This document shows, one piece after another, positions 1-10,686 of a stretch of DNA of 64,000 nucleotides. Made by a program: the position numbers and the translations under genes. This DNA is from Hyphomicrobiales bacterium. GTDB taxonomy: Bacteria > Pseudomonadota > Alphaproteobacteria > Rhizobiales > Rhizobiaceae. Location: contig UCKM01000011.1 of assembly GCA_900473175.1 (NCBI GenBank), positions 1 to 64,000 on the forward strand. Direction: 5' to 3'. Below the pieces are notes generated by a model. That model did no database searches, was not told where the DNA came from, and saw nothing but the letters and a program-made list of their open reading frames with translations. Position 1 is the first letter of the stretch. Each line of letters opens with the position of its first letter.

Positions 1-36
1 TTTATGAGTTTGCGGCCTGAACAACATGAGTCGTAA
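1..36 (+). CDS. 3' end of an upstream gene (partial)
   Basis: The window opens in an open reading frame (frame 1) that ends at TAA 34-36. This stop overlaps the ATG of the next gene as TAATG, the pattern expected of translationally coupled genes. Only about 11 C-terminal residues are visible, so the product cannot be identified from sequence. In several rhizobia I recall dapE upstream of the truA region, but this is inference from gene order only. Confidence 0.3.
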   Translation, partial: FMSLRPEQHES

Positions 37-647
37 TGCCGGATTTTGATGAAATTCAGCGATATCTGTGGGGCGCTTGGCGGATGATGAATGGTCATGC
101 GGATGGGCTTGACCTGCTCGACTTTTCCGAAGACGGGTTCTGGCAGTCTTTCCACGCCATTACGATTTCGCTACCGCCGCTTATCCTCGGCTGGATCATC
201 TTTGCCAATGACATGATTGCGCTGCGTCCGGAAACCGGCAACCGGTTCTCGATCATGGGCCGCGTCGCGTTTGTCGATCTCGCTTCGTGGGTGGCGCCGC
301 TGGTGGTGCTCGCCTTCACCGTCCGGCGGCTCGGGCTTAGCAAGCGCTTCAGCCCCTACGTCGTCGCCAGCAACTGGGGGACGGCGATCGGTGCCTGGCT
401 TATGGTGCCGGCAACGCTGTTGCGCGTCGTGCTGCCGGGTTGGCCGGGCTTTACCGCCAGTTTGAGCCTGCTGCTTTACGGCGGCATCCTGTTCCTGACC
501 TACCGTCTTACGCAAGTTGCCCTGAAAAAATCACACGCCTATACGGCGGGCTTTTTCGTGGTCCTTGTGGCCGGCTCGCTTTTCCTGATGATCCTGCTTC
601 AGAGCGTGCTCGGCATTTCCCTGCCGGAACCGGTCACGATCGGATAA
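36..647 (+). CDS. conserved multi-pass membrane protein, function unknown
   Basis: A 203-residue protein with about four hydrophobic helices (near residues 43-58, 80-97, 111-131 and 136-157, with another near 170-195) and no enzymatic motif that I can recognise. The N-terminal 35 residues are acidic and aromatic and probably cytoplasmic. The start ATG overlaps the stop of the preceding frame (TAATG), suggesting coupling to it. The 3' end runs 49 bp into the convergent truA, so both genes use the same DNA for their C-termini. Membrane location is predicted from hydrophobicity alone; the role is unknown. Confidence 0.75.
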   Translation: MPDFDEIQRYLWGAWRMMNGHADGLDLLDFSEDGFWQSFHAITISLPPLILGWIIFANDMIALRPETGNRFSIMGRVAFVDLASWVAPLVVLAFTVRRLGLSKRFSPYVVASNWGTAIGAWLMVPATLLRVVLPGWPGFTASLSLLLYGGILFLTYRLTQVALKKSHAYTAGFFVVLVAGSLFLMILLQSVLGISLPEPVTIG

Positions 648-1384
648 TCCACGCCGATAAGATAAAGCCCAAAGGGCGGCGCCACCGGACCGCAGGCCTT
701 GCGGTCACGCGCCGCAAGGGCAGCGCTGACATCATCAGCATCCCAGCGACCGCACCCGACCTCGTTGAGCGTCCCGGCGAAGGACCGAATCTGGTTGTGC
801 AGAAAGGAGCGGGCCGACGCTCTTATTTCGACGATTTCGCCTTTCCGTGCCACGCTGAGGTGGTCCAGTGTTTTCACCGGACTTTTCGATTGGCACTGGG
901 TGGCGCGAAATGTGGTGAAGTCATGCGTACCAATTAGTCTTTGCGCGGCCGCGTGCATGGCATCGGCATCGAGCGGCTTCTTCACCCACCACGCGCGGTA
1001 TGCTTCCAACGGTGCCGGAGGCCGGCGGTTGATGATGCGGTAGAGATAGTGCCGGCCGGTTGCGGAAAACCGCGCGTCGAAATTGTCGCCGACCAGTTCC
1101 ACATTCATGATGCCAACAGCTTCGCCGGCGACGACGAGATGGGCATTCAGCGCCTCGCGGACTTTCGAACTGCTCCAATTCTTGGTGAGGTCCACATGCG
1201 CGACCTGCGCGCTCGCATGGACGCCGGAATCGGTGCGCCCGGCCGCGCCAAGGGAAATCTTTTCGCCGCAGAACTTGAAGATAGCCTGCTCGATGGCGGC
1301 CTGGACGGTATGACCATTTTCCTGGCGCTGCCAACCAGCATAGGGCGTACCGTCATATTCGACAGTCAGTTTGTAGCGCGGCAC
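599..1384 (-). CDS. truA: tRNA pseudouridine(38-40) synthase TruA
   Basis: TruA isomerises uridines 38-40 in the anticodon arm of tRNAs. The N-terminus [21 protein letters not shown] and the motif GRTDSGVHA with catalytic Asp at residue 52 are diagnostic. Length 261 is slightly above the usual 245-260, because the frame runs about ten residues past the normal end into the convergent membrane-protein gene. The start is GTG at 1384 and shares a base with the stop of the upstream acetyltransferase gene (TAGTG), so it is likely the last gene of def-fmt-GNAT-truA. Confidence 0.97.
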   Translation of the reverse strand: MPRYKLTVEYDGTPYAGWQRQENGHTVQAAIEQAIFKFCGEKISLGAAGRTDSGVHASAQVAHVDLTKNWSSSKVREALNAHLVVAGEAVGIMNVELVGDNFDARFSATGRHYLYRIINRRPPAPLEAYRAWWVKKPLDADAMHAAAQRLIGTHDFTTFRATQCQSKSPVKTLDHLSVARKGEIVEIRASARSFLHNQIRSFAGTLNEVGCGRWDADDVSAALAARDRKACGPVAPPFGLYLIGVDYPIVTGSGREMPSTL

Positions 1385-1875
1385 TACAGCGCTCCAAAGG
1401 CTGGTGCGTAGATCAGTTTACCTGATGCCGGCGCTTCATAGAAAGCAAGCGCTTGCAGATACTCGCCCTGATACTGGCTGTCGAAGCCTGCAGCGCGCCG
1501 GTGCTCATAGCCGAAACGTCCGTAATATTCGGGGTCGCCGAGAACGACCGACAGTGTTTCGCCAGAAGCAACCAGTTGCTTATGGGCGGCTCTCACAAGT
1601 TCGCTGCCAACGCCCTTCCCCTGCTGTGCAGGAAGGATGGCGAGCGGTGCGAGCGCCACAGCGTTGAATTCTGCTGCGACCTTCAAACGCGAAAACAGGA
1701 TGTGCCCGATGACGATAGCATCCGCCTCGGCCACCAGTTCAAGCACGACATCGTCGTCGTGCCGCAGCCGGTGAACCAGGTCAGCCTCATCTGTGCCGCC
1801 GAACGCAGTTTGCAGAACGTGGGTGATCGCCGGAAAGTCGCTCGATTCGGCTGCGCGGACCGCGATGCCGCTCAT
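1384..1875 (-). CDS. GNAT family N-acetyltransferase (YhbS-like)
   Basis: A 163-residue acyl-CoA-dependent acetyltransferase. The acetyl-CoA binding motif appears as [17 protein letters not shown] (about residues 77-93), followed by [14 protein letters not shown], typical of the YhbS-type subgroup. The substrate cannot be predicted. It overlaps fmt by ATGA at 1872-1875 and its TAG is fused to the GTG of truA, so it lies inside a tight operon of translation-related genes. That context might suggest a tRNA or protein substrate, but this is only association. Confidence 0.88.
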   Translation of the reverse strand: MSGIAVRAAESSDFPAITHVLQTAFGGTDEADLVHRLRHDDDVVLELVAEADAIVIGHILFSRLKVAAEFNAVALAPLAILPAQQGKGVGSELVRAAHKQLVASGETLSVVLGDPEYYGRFGYEHRRAAGFDSQYQGEYLQALAFYEAPASGKLIYAPAFGAL

Positions 1876-2807
1876 GGCAGGCGCGTCCCTTGCGCGATCT
1901 TGGCACCGCGCTGGAATTCGAGACTGTCCATGACCTTTCCACCGGCGCGTTGCAGCGAGCGCAAGCGCACGGCGCCTTCACCGCAGGCGATGCGAAGACT
2001 GTCGTCAAGCACGGTGCCCGGGTCGCCAACGCCAGTCGCCAGCACCGAGCGCAACAGCTTGATCCGTTCAAGCTCGCCGCCGATTTCCATCTCGCACCAA
2101 GTGCCGGGGAAGGGCGCAAGGCCGCGGATACGGTTATGGATTTCGATTGCTGGATCGCTCCAGTCGATGCGCGTTTCCGCCTTGGTAATCTTCGACGCAT
2201 AGGTGACGCCGTCTTCCGATTGCGGCGTCAGCGTCAGGCTGTCGCGCTCGAGCGCAGCCATGGCCCGCACCATGAGGTCGGCACCCGCTGTGCTCAGCTG
2301 ATCATGGAGTTCGCCGGCCGTCATATCGGCGGTGATCTTCACCTTTTCCACCATGGCGACCGGACCGGTATCCAGACCCACGTCCATTTTCATGATCATG
2401 ATCCCGGATTCAAGGTCGCCGGCCATGATGGCCCGCTGGATGGGGGCGGCGCCGCGCCAGCGTGGCAGCAGGGACGCGTGGCCGTTATAGCAGCCGAGGC
2501 GGGTGCCTTCGAGGATTTCCCGCGGCAGGATGAGCCCATAGGCAACGACCACCGCGACATCGGCGTTGAGGTCGCGAAACGCCTGCTGTTCGTCAGCGCC
2601 TCTCAAGCTCGTGGGCGTGCGAACGTCGATGCCGAACTGTTCGGCGTTGCGCTGTACCGGTGAAGGCGTCAGCTCCAGCCCTCTGCGACCGGCAGGCCGG
2701 GGCGGCTGGCTATAGACTGCGACAATCTCATGGCCCTGTCCGATCAAGGCGTTGAGGATGGGCACCGCGAAATCCGGCGTGCCCATGAAGACGATGCGCA
2801 AGCTCAT
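1872..2807 (-). CDS. fmt: methionyl-tRNA formyltransferase
   Basis: Transfers a formyl group from 10-formyl-tetrahydrofolate to initiator Met-tRNA. The 311-residue length is standard. N108 and H110 lie in [20 protein letters not shown], and D146 in DVGLDTGP completes the catalytic set known from the E. coli enzyme. The C-terminal third is the OB-like tRNA-binding domain. It follows def by 3 bp and overlaps the GNAT gene by 4 bp. Pairing with def is the classic arrangement: formylation and deformylation of nascent proteins. Confidence 0.98.
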   Translation of the reverse strand: MSLRIVFMGTPDFAVPILNALIGQGHEIVAVYSQPPRPAGRRGLELTPSPVQRNAEQFGIDVRTPTSLRGADEQQAFRDLNADVAVVVAYGLILPREILEGTRLGCYNGHASLLPRWRGAAPIQRAIMAGDLESGIMIMKMDVGLDTGPVAMVEKVKITADMTAGELHDQLSTAGADLMVRAMAALERDSLTLTPQSEDGVTYASKITKAETRIDWSDPAIEIHNRIRGLAPFPGTWCEMEIGGELERIKLLRSVLATGVGDPGTVLDDSLRIACGEGAVRLRSLQRAGGKVMDSLEFQRGAKIAQGTRLP

Positions 2808-2810
2808 CGG

Positions 2811-3341
2811 CTAAACCGCCAGCCGGCTGGGCAGTCGGTCCTTGGCGAGCTTCTTGAACTTTTTCATCACCATCTCGCGCTTGAGCCGCGATATATGATC
2901 GATGAACAGGACGCCGTTGAGATGGTCGATCTCATGCTGCAGGCAGGTGGCGAGCAACCCATCCGCCGCGACTTCCTGCTGCTTGCCGTCGAGATCGAGA
3001 TAGGCGATGCGCACTTCTGCCGGGCGTTCGACCTCGGCATAGTAGTCAGGGATCGACAGGCAGCCTTCCTCGTAGACGTTGCGATTGTCGCTCGATGCCA
3101 AAACCTGCGGATTGATGAAAATCTGCGGTGCCCTCGGCTCATCTTCCTTGGAAAGGTCGATGACCAGCATGCGCAAGGGCTGGCCCACCTGAATTGCGGC
3201 CAGACCTATGCCGGGAGCGTCGTACATCGTATCGAGCATATCAGTGGCGAACCTGACCAGATCGGCGTCAAAACGCTCCACAGGTTTGGACACCTGACGC
3301 AATAGCGGATCGGGAAGAATGACAAGCGGTTTGATAGACAT
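2811..3341 (-). CDS. def: peptide deformylase
   Basis: Removes the formyl group from nascent N-termini using Fe2+ or Zn2+. All three family motifs are present: GIGLAAIQ (residues 44-51), EGCLSIP with metal ligand C94, and QHEIDH with H136, E137 and H140. I chose ATG 3341 (MSIKPL, 176 residues) because AGGTGA lies about 6 bases upstream; an in-frame GTG at 3350 overlaps that ribosome site. It is the first gene of the def-fmt-GNAT-truA operon, and its upstream region is shared with divergent rmuC. Confidence 0.97.
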   Translation of the reverse strand: MSIKPLVILPDPLLRQVSKPVERFDADLVRFATDMLDTMYDAPGIGLAAIQVGQPLRMLVIDLSKEDEPRAPQIFINPQVLASSDNRNVYEEGCLSIPDYYAEVERPAEVRIAYLDLDGKQQEVAADGLLATCLQHEIDHLNGVLFIDHISRLKREMVMKKFKKLAKDRLPSRLAV

Positions 3342-3454
3342 GAGCATCACCTAATATCTCAATAGTAACGCGTCAATCCGATGCAAAAGTCATTTGCGAA
3401 AATGTTCTTGTTTTGATCTCACATTTGCCATCCGAATCGGTTACTCTGCGCGTC

Positions 3455-4681
3455 ATGGAAACCTCACTCTCTCTCGATCAGACGCTTGTTCAGCTGGGCG
3501 CCACATCGATATCGCTTGGCGCCGCACTGTTTGCTGGCGCGGTCGTGACCGCTTGTGCGATCCTTTTGGCCATTATCGTCCTGTGGCGTTCATCGCGCAT
3601 GCGGCTGGTTGCCGAAATTCAGGCGGAGGACCGCGCCCGCGATGCCGAGGCGCGGATGGGTGAGATCCTGAAGAGCCAGTCCGAGATGCAGGGCCGCATG
3701 CAGACGATGGCGGAGCTCTTTGGTTCCCGGCAAGCAGAACTCAACCAGTCGATCCGCGAACGCCTCGACGGGATGACCAGCCGGATCGGCCAGACAATAA
3801 CCGAGCAGACACAATCGACGCACGAAAATCTTGCCAAGCTGCAAGAGCGGCTTGCCGTCATCGATACGGCGCAGAACAACATTCAGGCGCTTGCCGGGCA
3901 GGTTGTGCAGCTGCAGGCAATCCTTGCCAACAAGCAGACGCGCGGCGCCTTCGGTCAGGCGCGCATGGAAGCAATTATCGCCGACGGGCTGCCAATGGGC
4001 GCCTTTACGTTTCAGGCGACGCTCTCCAATGGCAGCCGGCCGGATTGCATCGTGCATATGCCGAATGGTGCGCCCAACCTTGTCATCGACGCAAAGTTTC
4101 CGTTGGAGGCATGGAACGCCATTCGCGAATCGGAGCATCCGGAAGCCAAGAAAATAGCCCTTGCCCAGTTTCGCCGTGACGTTGAGGTGCACATTCGCGA
4201 TGTGGCGGACAGGTACCTGATCAATGGCGAGACGCAGGATACGGCGTTTCTTTTCGTGCCATCGGAATCAATATTCGCCGAGATCCACGAGAATTTTGAA
4301 GGTGTGGTGCAGAAGGCGCATCGCTCGCGCATCGTCATCGTCTCACCGTCGCTGCTGATGCTGTCGATCCAGGTGATTCAGGCGGTCCTCAAGGACGTGC
4401 GCATGCGTGAACAGGCGCACCTTATCCAGGGCGAAGTGATCCGGCTGATGGAGGATGTCGGCCGGCTGGACGACCGTGTCCGCCGCCTCCAGACCCATTT
4501 TGGTCAGGCCAACAAGGACATCGACGATATTCTCGTCTCTTCGAGCAAGGTGACCAAGCGGGGCCAGAAGATCGAGGCGCTGGAGTTTGCCGAGGCGCCG
4601 GCGAAAGAACCCGAGCCGAGCCGGGCCGCTGCCTCAGCAACAGGCCAGTTGCGGCTGCGCGTTGTCGATGGCGAAGAATAG
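3455..4681 (+). CDS. rmuC: DNA recombination protein RmuC homologue
   Basis: A 408-residue RmuC family protein; members are proposed nuclease-like proteins that limit rearrangement at inverted repeats. It has one N-terminal membrane helix (about residues 17-44), a long coiled coil (about 45-140), then the RmuC core with GRPDCIVHMP, LVIDAKFPLEAW and FVPSESIFAEIHE. The fold is related to PD-(D/E)XK nucleases; the DAKFP stretch may be the active-site lysine region. I use ATG 3455 rather than an in-frame upstream start at 3413. It converges with the CDF transporter gene, only 6 bp away. Confidence 0.93.
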   Translation: METSLSLDQTLVQLGATSISLGAALFAGAVVTACAILLAIIVLWRSSRMRLVAEIQAEDRARDAEARMGEILKSQSEMQGRMQTMAELFGSRQAELNQSIRERLDGMTSRIGQTITEQTQSTHENLAKLQERLAVIDTAQNNIQALAGQVVQLQAILANKQTRGAFGQARMEAIIADGLPMGAFTFQATLSNGSRPDCIVHMPNGAPNLVIDAKFPLEAWNAIRESEHPEAKKIALAQFRRDVEVHIRDVADRYLINGETQDTAFLFVPSESIFAEIHENFEGVVQKAHRSRIVIVSPSLLMLSIQVIQAVLKDVRMREQAHLIQGEVIRLMEDVGRLDDRVRRLQTHFGQANKDIDDILVSSSKVTKRGQKIEALEFAEAPAKEPEPSRAAASATGQLRLRVVDGEE

Positions 4682-4687
4682 ACGCTA

Positions 4688-5647
4688 CTAAGCGGCCTCA
4701 ATCTTCTTGCGACGCACTTCCCAGGTACCGGTCGTTTGCGGCTTTACGAATAGTGTGACGATATCGGGGTTGGCCTTCTTTAAAGCCGCCTCAAGGCGCT
4801 CCACACAGGCCTCTATTTCCGGGGCCTGGACATGATCTTCGAATTCGACGCTGAGCCCGGCGACAATTTGCCTTGGCCCCATATGTACGGTCAAGACGCC
4901 ATTCGCCCTCTGGATATCGGGGTCGTTGTTGGCGATGTCGAGGATTTGTTGTTCGACTTCCGGCAGCGCTGCCTCGCCCATCAGCAGTCCCTTGCTTTCT
5001 CGCGCAAGGAAGATGGCCGTGGCAGCAAGGATCAGCGAAATGCCGATCGATGCGACCCCATCGAGTGCGGGCATTTCGAACAGCTGCGCCGCGGCAATGC
5101 CGATGAAGGCGATGATCAGGCCAAGGAGTGCGGCAGTATCTTCGAAAAGAACCGTGAAGACACTGGGGTCCTTGCTTTTCTGTACGGCCTCGACATAGCC
5201 GAGTTTGCCCTTCACGCTGCGAAATTCCTTGAGTGCCACAAACCACGAACTTCCCTCGAATAGGGTGGCAAAGCCCAGCACGACATAATTGACAAGCGGG
5301 TTGGCAACCGGTTCCGGGGCCATAATGTGGATGAGGCCTTCATAAAACGAAACACCGGCGCCGACGGCAAAGACCAAAAGCGCGACAATGAAGCTCCAGA
5401 AATAGAGTTCCCGTCCGTGGCCGAGCGGATGTGTCTTATCCGCAGGCCGTGCTGCGCGGCGCAGACCGTAAAGGAGAAGGCCGCCATTGCCGGTATCGAC
5501 GAGGGAATGCACGCCTTCCGACAGCATGGCGGAGCTGCCGGTAAAGAATGCTGCGATGAATTTGGTAGCAGCGATCAGGAGATTGCCGAGAATGGCGGCG
5601 TAGATGACCTTTTTCGATCCGGCGTGCGATCCTGAATGTGATGCCAT
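4688..5647 (-). CDS. cation diffusion facilitator family transporter
   Basis: A 319-residue inner-membrane divalent-cation/proton antiporter. Six hydrophobic helices are followed by a cytoplasmic regulatory domain (about residues 215-300). TM2 carries the HxxxD metal site (H47, D51 in HSLVDTGNG), and the HPLGHGRE loop at 73-80 is conserved. In TM5 the usual HxxxD is replaced by FEDTAALLG (E169, D170), which I associate with the ZnT9-like branch, so metal specificity (Zn, Fe, Mn) is uncertain. A His-rich start (HSGSHAG) could bind metal. It is a single gene, transcribed away from the hydantoinase gene. Confidence 0.9.
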   Translation of the reverse strand: MASHSGSHAGSKKVIYAAILGNLLIAATKFIAAFFTGSSAMLSEGVHSLVDTGNGGLLLYGLRRAARPADKTHPLGHGRELYFWSFIVALLVFAVGAGVSFYEGLIHIMAPEPVANPLVNYVVLGFATLFEGSSWFVALKEFRSVKGKLGYVEAVQKSKDPSVFTVLFEDTAALLGLIIAFIGIAAAQLFEMPALDGVASIGISLILAATAIFLARESKGLLMGEAALPEVEQQILDIANNDPDIQRANGVLTVHMGPRQIVAGLSVEFEDHVQAPEIEACVERLEAALKKANPDIVTLFVKPQTTGTWEVRRKKIEAA

Positions 5648-5809
5648 CTATATCCCCTGTTGGTCGGAAACGCCGTTGAAATTAACAAGTTCCGCCGGAA
5701 GCTTCCATCATAGTGCCCTATCGCTGTGGCTGCGTCAGCAAAGAGTCGGAATGGCGCTAGCCCTGCCGCTTGTCTTGCGCTAACGCTGCCGCAAACAGGG
5801 CAAGGCATC

Positions 5810-7825
5810 ATGGCTGAATCTACAACCGAAGACGCAATTTTTCTCGGCATCGATACGGGCGGCACCTATACGGATGCCGTGCTCTGGTCGGAGCAGAGTG
5901 GCGTCATTGCCAAGGCCAAGGCGCTGACGACGCGGCACGACTTGAGCGTCGGCATCTCCGGTGCCGTCGAGCGCATCATTGCGGCAGCGTCGGTGCAGGC
6001 TGGCGATATAAGGCTCGTCTCAATGTCGACGACGCTCGCGACCAATGCGCTGGTAGAGGGGCAGGGCGGCCGCATTGCTCTGATCATGGTGGGTTTTTCA
6101 AAGGCGGACCTCGAAAAAGCCGACCTCGGCACAGCCCTTGGCACCGATCCAGTGGTGTTCATTCCCGGTGGCCATGACGTCTACGGTCGCGCTCAAACGC
6201 TCGATACAACGGCATTGATCGAGGCATTGCCGCGATTGAAGCACGAAGTGACGGGCTTTGCCGTCTGCGCCTATTTTGCCGTGCGCAATCCGGAACATGA
6301 GATCGCGGTTCGCGATCTCATTCGGCGCGAAACCGGCCATCCCGTCACCTGCAGCCATGAATTGTCGGCGAAACTCAATGGCCCGCGCCGCGCCCTGACG
6401 ACGGTTCTCAATGCTCGCCTCATCGCGATGATCGACCGGCTGGTAGCGGCGACTGAAGGTTTTCTCGACAGGAGCGGCATCCATGCCCCGCTGATGGTGG
6501 TGCGTGGCGACGGCGCGCTGGTTTCCGCTGCCTTCGCCCGGCATCGGCCGATCGAGACGATCCTGTCCGGCCCGGCCGCCAGCCTCGTCGGCGCGCGCCA
6601 CATGACCGGGCTCGACAACGCCATCGTGTCCGACATTGGCGGTACGACGACTGATGTGGCGGTTCTTGACCAGGGTCGTCCGCGGCTTGACCCCAACGGC
6701 GCAACGGTCGGCGGTTTCCGGACCATGGTAGAAGCCGTCGCCATGCGCACCTTCGGCCTTGGCGGCGATTCGGAAGTATCGCTCGATGATAATGCCATGG
6801 CGCCGAGCATCAAGCTTGGGCCGCGCCGGCTGGTGCCGCTGTCGCTGCTTGCCGCCAATCATGGTGTGGTGGTTGTCGAACATCTGGCGCGGCAGGTGAA
6901 AGCCGCCAATGCCGGCCGGCTCGACGGGCGATTCGTCTTGCGCACCGGCGTTCCCGCCCAGATGGCTTCCGGATTGAGCAAGAGCGAGGCTGAACTTTAC
7001 GAGCGGATCACCGGCGATCCGCAGCCGCTCGACCGTTTATTGACGTCGATTTCGCAGGCTGCCACCGTCAACCGCCTCGTTGCGCGGGGCCTTGTGCATG
7101 TGTCCGGTTTCACCCCATCGGACGCCTGCCATGTGCTTGGCCTGCAGAGCAATTGGAATGCTGAGGCGGCGCGCTACGGCGCCATCCTCTATGCGCGGCG
7201 CAAGGATGGAGCAGGCCGCCCGCTCTGCGATACGCCGGAAGAGGTTGCACACCGGACCTATGATGCGCTCATCCGGCGCTCGGCCGAAGTGGTGCTGGAG
7301 ACAGTCTTTGCCGAGGATGATCTCGACGGACCCGAAACGGTCGCCAGTCCGCTCATCCAGCGCGCACTATCCGCAAATGGCGGTATTGCCGGAGTCCGGC
7401 TGGCGATCGACCGTCCGGTGATCGGGCTCGGCGCATCAGCGCCGGTTTATTATCCCGCGGTCGGTTCGATGCTTGCCATTGATTGTATCGTCCCGGTTGA
7501 CACTGATGTGGCCAATGCGCTGGGCGCGGTTGTCGGGCAGGTGCGCGTTTCGGTCGAAGCACATGTGAGCCAGCCCGCAGAAGGCCTGTTTCGTGTGCTT
7601 GCCGGCGAAGTGGTCAAGGATTTCCAGGTCGAGGACGAAGCGATAGCCTTTGCCGCGGCAACGCTGCGCCAGCAGGTTGGCGCGCTGGCGCTTGAAGCCG
7701 GGACCGACGAAGCCCAGATCGGCATTGCCCAGGAGATCAGTGCTGCCACTGTGGAGGATCAGCGCAAATTCATCGAGGCCGTCTTGATCGCGACGGCATC
7801 GGGTCGGCCCCGAATCGCGCATTAG
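5810..7825 (+). CDS. hydantoinase/oxoprolinase family protein (HyuA-like)
   Basis: A 671-residue ATP-dependent hydrolase-type protein of the hydantoinase A/oxoprolinase superfamily. The N-terminal domain has FLGIDTGGTYTDAVLW, and the central actin-like domain has the second phosphate-binding motif SDIGGTTTDVAVLDQGRP (about residues 275-292). I chose ATG 5810 with CAAGG upstream. The usual partner, the HyuB-like subunit, is absent on both sides, so this is an orphan A subunit; the natural substrate (hydantoin, 5-oxoproline, acetone-type ketone or other) cannot be predicted. Confidence 0.88.
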   Translation: MAESTTEDAIFLGIDTGGTYTDAVLWSEQSGVIAKAKALTTRHDLSVGISGAVERIIAAASVQAGDIRLVSMSTTLATNALVEGQGGRIALIMVGFSKADLEKADLGTALGTDPVVFIPGGHDVYGRAQTLDTTALIEALPRLKHEVTGFAVCAYFAVRNPEHEIAVRDLIRRETGHPVTCSHELSAKLNGPRRALTTVLNARLIAMIDRLVAATEGFLDRSGIHAPLMVVRGDGALVSAAFARHRPIETILSGPAASLVGARHMTGLDNAIVSDIGGTTTDVAVLDQGRPRLDPNGATVGGFRTMVEAVAMRTFGLGGDSEVSLDDNAMAPSIKLGPRRLVPLSLLAANHGVVVVEHLARQVKAANAGRLDGRFVLRTGVPAQMASGLSKSEAELYERITGDPQPLDRLLTSISQAATVNRLVARGLVHVSGFTPSDACHVLGLQSNWNAEAARYGAILYARRKDGAGRPLCDTPEEVAHRTYDALIRRSAEVVLETVFAEDDLDGPETVASPLIQRALSANGGIAGVRLAIDRPVIGLGASAPVYYPAVGSMLAIDCIVPVDTDVANALGAVVGQVRVSVEAHVSQPAEGLFRVLAGEVVKDFQVEDEAIAFAAATLRQQVGALALEAGTDEAQIGIAQEISAATVEDQRKFIEAVLIATASGRPRIAH

Positions 7826-7933
7826 CGTTCATTATTTCCCTGACGGCATAAATCCTGTTCACTATTGATGAATTGACGGGGAATGCTTCATTGTGATCAA
7901 GGATAGGATGACGCAAAGGCGAAGGAAATGATC

Positions 7934-10111
7934 ATGAGTGAGCGCATCGAAATCAATGGCTTGAAGGTGGCGGGGGAGCTTTATGACTTCGTCGTCAATG
8001 AAGCGATTCCCGGCACTGGTGTCGATGCGGCGAAATTCTGGTCTGGCTTTGCCGAGATCGTGAACGATCTGGCGCCAAGGAACCGCGAACTCCTGCAGAA
8101 ACGCGACGCTTTTCAGCAAAAGCTCGATGATTTCTACAAACAAAAGCGCAATACCGGCTACAGCCAGGAAGAATATGAAGCCTTCCTGAAGGAGATAGGG
8201 TATCTGTTGCCCGAGGGCGATGCGTTCGCCGTTTCAACCAGCAACGTCGACCCGGAGATCGCGGTCACCGCCGGCCCGCAGCTCGTCGTGCCTGTCATGA
8301 ATGCCCGTTACGCACTCAATGCCGCCAATGCGCGCTGGGGTTCGCTCTATGATGCGCTGTACGGAACGGACGCTGTTTCCGACGAGGACGGCGCAGAAAA
8401 AGGCAAGACGTTCAATCCCGTGCGCGGCGGCAAGGTCATAGCCTGGGCCAAGGCCTTCCTCGATGCGAGCGCTCCACTTGCTGGCGCCGGCTGGGCTGAC
8501 GTTACCGGCCTGCGCATTGACGGCAAGAAGCTCGTGCCAACCATGAGCGGAAAGGAGGTGGCACTGCAGGACGAGGCGCAGTTCGCTGGCTATCGCGGCG
8601 ATCCTAAGGCTCCAACTGCGGTGCTTCTGGTCAAGAATGGCCTGCACGTAGAAATCGCCGTCAATGCGGACCACCCGATTGGCAGCACCGATCCCGCCCA
8701 CATCGCCGATGTCATGCTGGAGTCAGCGCTGACCACAATCCAGGATTGCGAGGATTCGATTGCGGCTGTGGATGCGGAAGACAAGGTCGTCGTCTACCGC
8801 AATTGGCTCGGTCTGATGAACGGTGACCTTGCCGACACGTTCGACAAGGGTGGCAAGACAGTGACCCGCAAGCTCAATCCTGACCGCGACTATACCGGAC
8901 CGGACGGTAAGACGCTGACACTTCCGGGACGCTCGCTGATGCTGGTGCGCAATGTCGGTCACCTGATGACCAATCCGGCGATCCTCGACAAGGACAACAA
9001 CGAGATCCCCGAAGGCATCATGGATGCGGCCGTGACAGCACTGGCCTCGCTCCACGATATCGGGCCGGGCGGCAGGCACATGAATTCGCGTGCTGGCTCC
9101 ATGTATGTGGTGAAGCCGAAGATGCACGGCCCTGAAGAAGTCGCGTTTGCTTCCGAATTGTTTGGCCGGGTCGAAGCCCTTGTCGGCATGCAGCCAAACA
9201 CCATGAAGATGGGCATCATGGATGAGGAGCGCCGCACGACGGTGAACCTCAAGGAGGCTATCCGCGCCGCGAAAGAACGCGTTGTTTTCATCAATACCGG
9301 CTTCCTCGACCGGACCGGCGACGAGATCCACACCTCGATGGAAGCTGGCCCGATGATCCGCAAGGGCGATATGAAGCAGGCCTCCTGGATCGGCGCCTAT
9401 GAAAATTGGAACGTCGATATCGGCCTCGAATGCGGACTTTCCGGCCATGCCCAGATCGGCAAGGGCATGTGGGCCATGCCCGACCTCATGGCGGCAATGC
9501 TCGAGCAGAAGATCGCTCATCCCAGGGCTGGAGCAAATACGGCTTGGGTGCCGTCGCCTACGGCCGCGACCCTGCATGCCACGCACTACCACAAGGTCAA
9601 TGTCACCGAAGTCCAGGCCGGATTAAAGAAGCGCGCCCGGGCGAAGCTCAGCGATATTCTCTCGGTGCCGGTCGCTTCGCGTCCCAACTGGACGCCAGAG
9701 GACATCCAGCATGAACTTGACAACAATGCCCAGGGCATCCTCGGCTATGTCGTCCGCTGGGTCGATCAGGGGGTCGGTTGTTCCAAGGTGCCGGACATCA
9801 ACAATGTCGGGCTGATGGAAGACCGCGCCACATTGCGGATCTCGGCGCAGCACATAGCCAACTGGTTGCACCATGGCGTTGCCAGCGAGGCGCAAGTGCT
9901 TGAAACCTTGAAGCGCATGGCGGCAGTCGTCGACAAGCAGAATGCCGAAGACCCGCTTTACCGGCCAATGGCCACGGACTTTGAAGGTTCCATCGCATTT
10001 CAGGCCGCGTGCGATCTTGTTTTCAAAGGCCGCGAGCAACCCAACGGTTATACGGAACCAGTTCTGCATCGTCGCCGGCGGGAATTGAAAGCCAGGCAGG
10101 CAGCGGAGTAG
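7934..10111 (+). CDS. glcB: malate synthase G
   Basis: Condenses glyoxylate and acetyl-CoA to malate in the glyoxylate/glycolate pathway. The protein is about 725 residues, the size of the monomeric G isoform. Hallmark segments include [46 protein letters not shown] and the AcCoA-region [21 protein letters not shown]. Two in-frame ATGs exist (7928 and 7934); AAGGAA abuts the first, so 7934 has the better spacing. No isocitrate lyase or glycolate oxidase gene is adjacent; it appears to be a single transcription unit. Confidence 0.97.
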   Translation: MSERIEINGLKVAGELYDFVVNEAIPGTGVDAAKFWSGFAEIVNDLAPRNRELLQKRDAFQQKLDDFYKQKRNTGYSQEEYEAFLKEIGYLLPEGDAFAVSTSNVDPEIAVTAGPQLVVPVMNARYALNAANARWGSLYDALYGTDAVSDEDGAEKGKTFNPVRGGKVIAWAKAFLDASAPLAGAGWADVTGLRIDGKKLVPTMSGKEVALQDEAQFAGYRGDPKAPTAVLLVKNGLHVEIAVNADHPIGSTDPAHIADVMLESALTTIQDCEDSIAAVDAEDKVVVYRNWLGLMNGDLADTFDKGGKTVTRKLNPDRDYTGPDGKTLTLPGRSLMLVRNVGHLMTNPAILDKDNNEIPEGIMDAAVTALASLHDIGPGGRHMNSRAGSMYVVKPKMHGPEEVAFASELFGRVEALVGMQPNTMKMGIMDEERRTTVNLKEAIRAAKERVVFINTGFLDRTGDEIHTSMEAGPMIRKGDMKQASWIGAYENWNVDIGLECGLSGHAQIGKGMWAMPDLMAAMLEQKIAHPRAGANTAWVPSPTAATLHATHYHKVNVTEVQAGLKKRARAKLSDILSVPVASRPNWTPEDIQHELDNNAQGILGYVVRWVDQGVGCSKVPDINNVGLMEDRATLRISAQHIANWLHHGVASEAQVLETLKRMAAVVDKQNAEDPLYRPMATDFEGSIAFQAACDLVFKGREQPNGYTEPVLHRRRRELKARQAAE

Positions 10112-10124
10112 ATTGCAGGAACCC

Positions 10125-10637
10125 ATGGCTGCCCACAGTCGCGCTGCATGTATTTCCTTCTCCATTTTCTTGGTGGCGTTAACGGTGCGTGCGGCGACGG
10201 GGGGCGAGCCTTCGATCGAAATTGTCGATTGGGGGCTGACATCCGCTCGGGAAGTCGGTTCTGAGATCTCGCCCGATACGCCGACCGGGTTGAACCGGCT
10301 CGTCGAGGGTCCGGTAAATGTCATACGCGCCACAAGCATCCGCGCCTGCATCGGCACCAGCTTTGGCGTGATCTACAGGACGGATGACGATAGCGGCGTT
10401 CTTCCAATAATGGTCGTGGTCCAGCATCCTCTGATCAAAACGCCGGACGGACGTTCGATGCAAAAAAGCAGCTGGCACGACAGCGCGATTCCACAGCGCC
10501 GCTATGCGGGCTGGGTATTCGAGCGAGATTTTGAACTCGTCTCCGGTTCCTGGATCATCTCGTTGCGCGACGCTTCCGGCAAGGAAATGGCATCGAAACG
10601 TTTCAACGTAGTCGCAGGCAGTTGCCCGATTTCCTGA
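10125..10637 (+). CDS. exported protein, DUF3859-like
   Basis: A 170-residue protein starting with a clear signal peptide (hydrophobic segment about residues 9-25, cleavage likely near VRAATGG). The mature part, with EIVDWGLTSA, a threonine/arginine-rich middle and FGVIYRTDDDSGVLPIMVVVQHPLIKTPDG, resembles the DUF3859 family of periplasmic beta-rich proteins of unknown function. Family assignment is from memory. I prefer ATG 10125 over an in-frame TTG at 10113. The C-terminus ends in a cysteine-containing VVAGSCPIS. Confidence 0.7.
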   Translation: MAAHSRAACISFSIFLVALTVRAATGGEPSIEIVDWGLTSAREVGSEISPDTPTGLNRLVEGPVNVIRATSIRACIGTSFGVIYRTDDDSGVLPIMVVVQHPLIKTPDGRSMQKSSWHDSAIPQRRYAGWVFERDFELVSGSWIISLRDASGKEMASKRFNVVAGSCPIS

Positions 10638-10686
10638 CGGAATGATCCTGCCAGATTGACGGGCCATTTGAATATTGGAGATGTCG

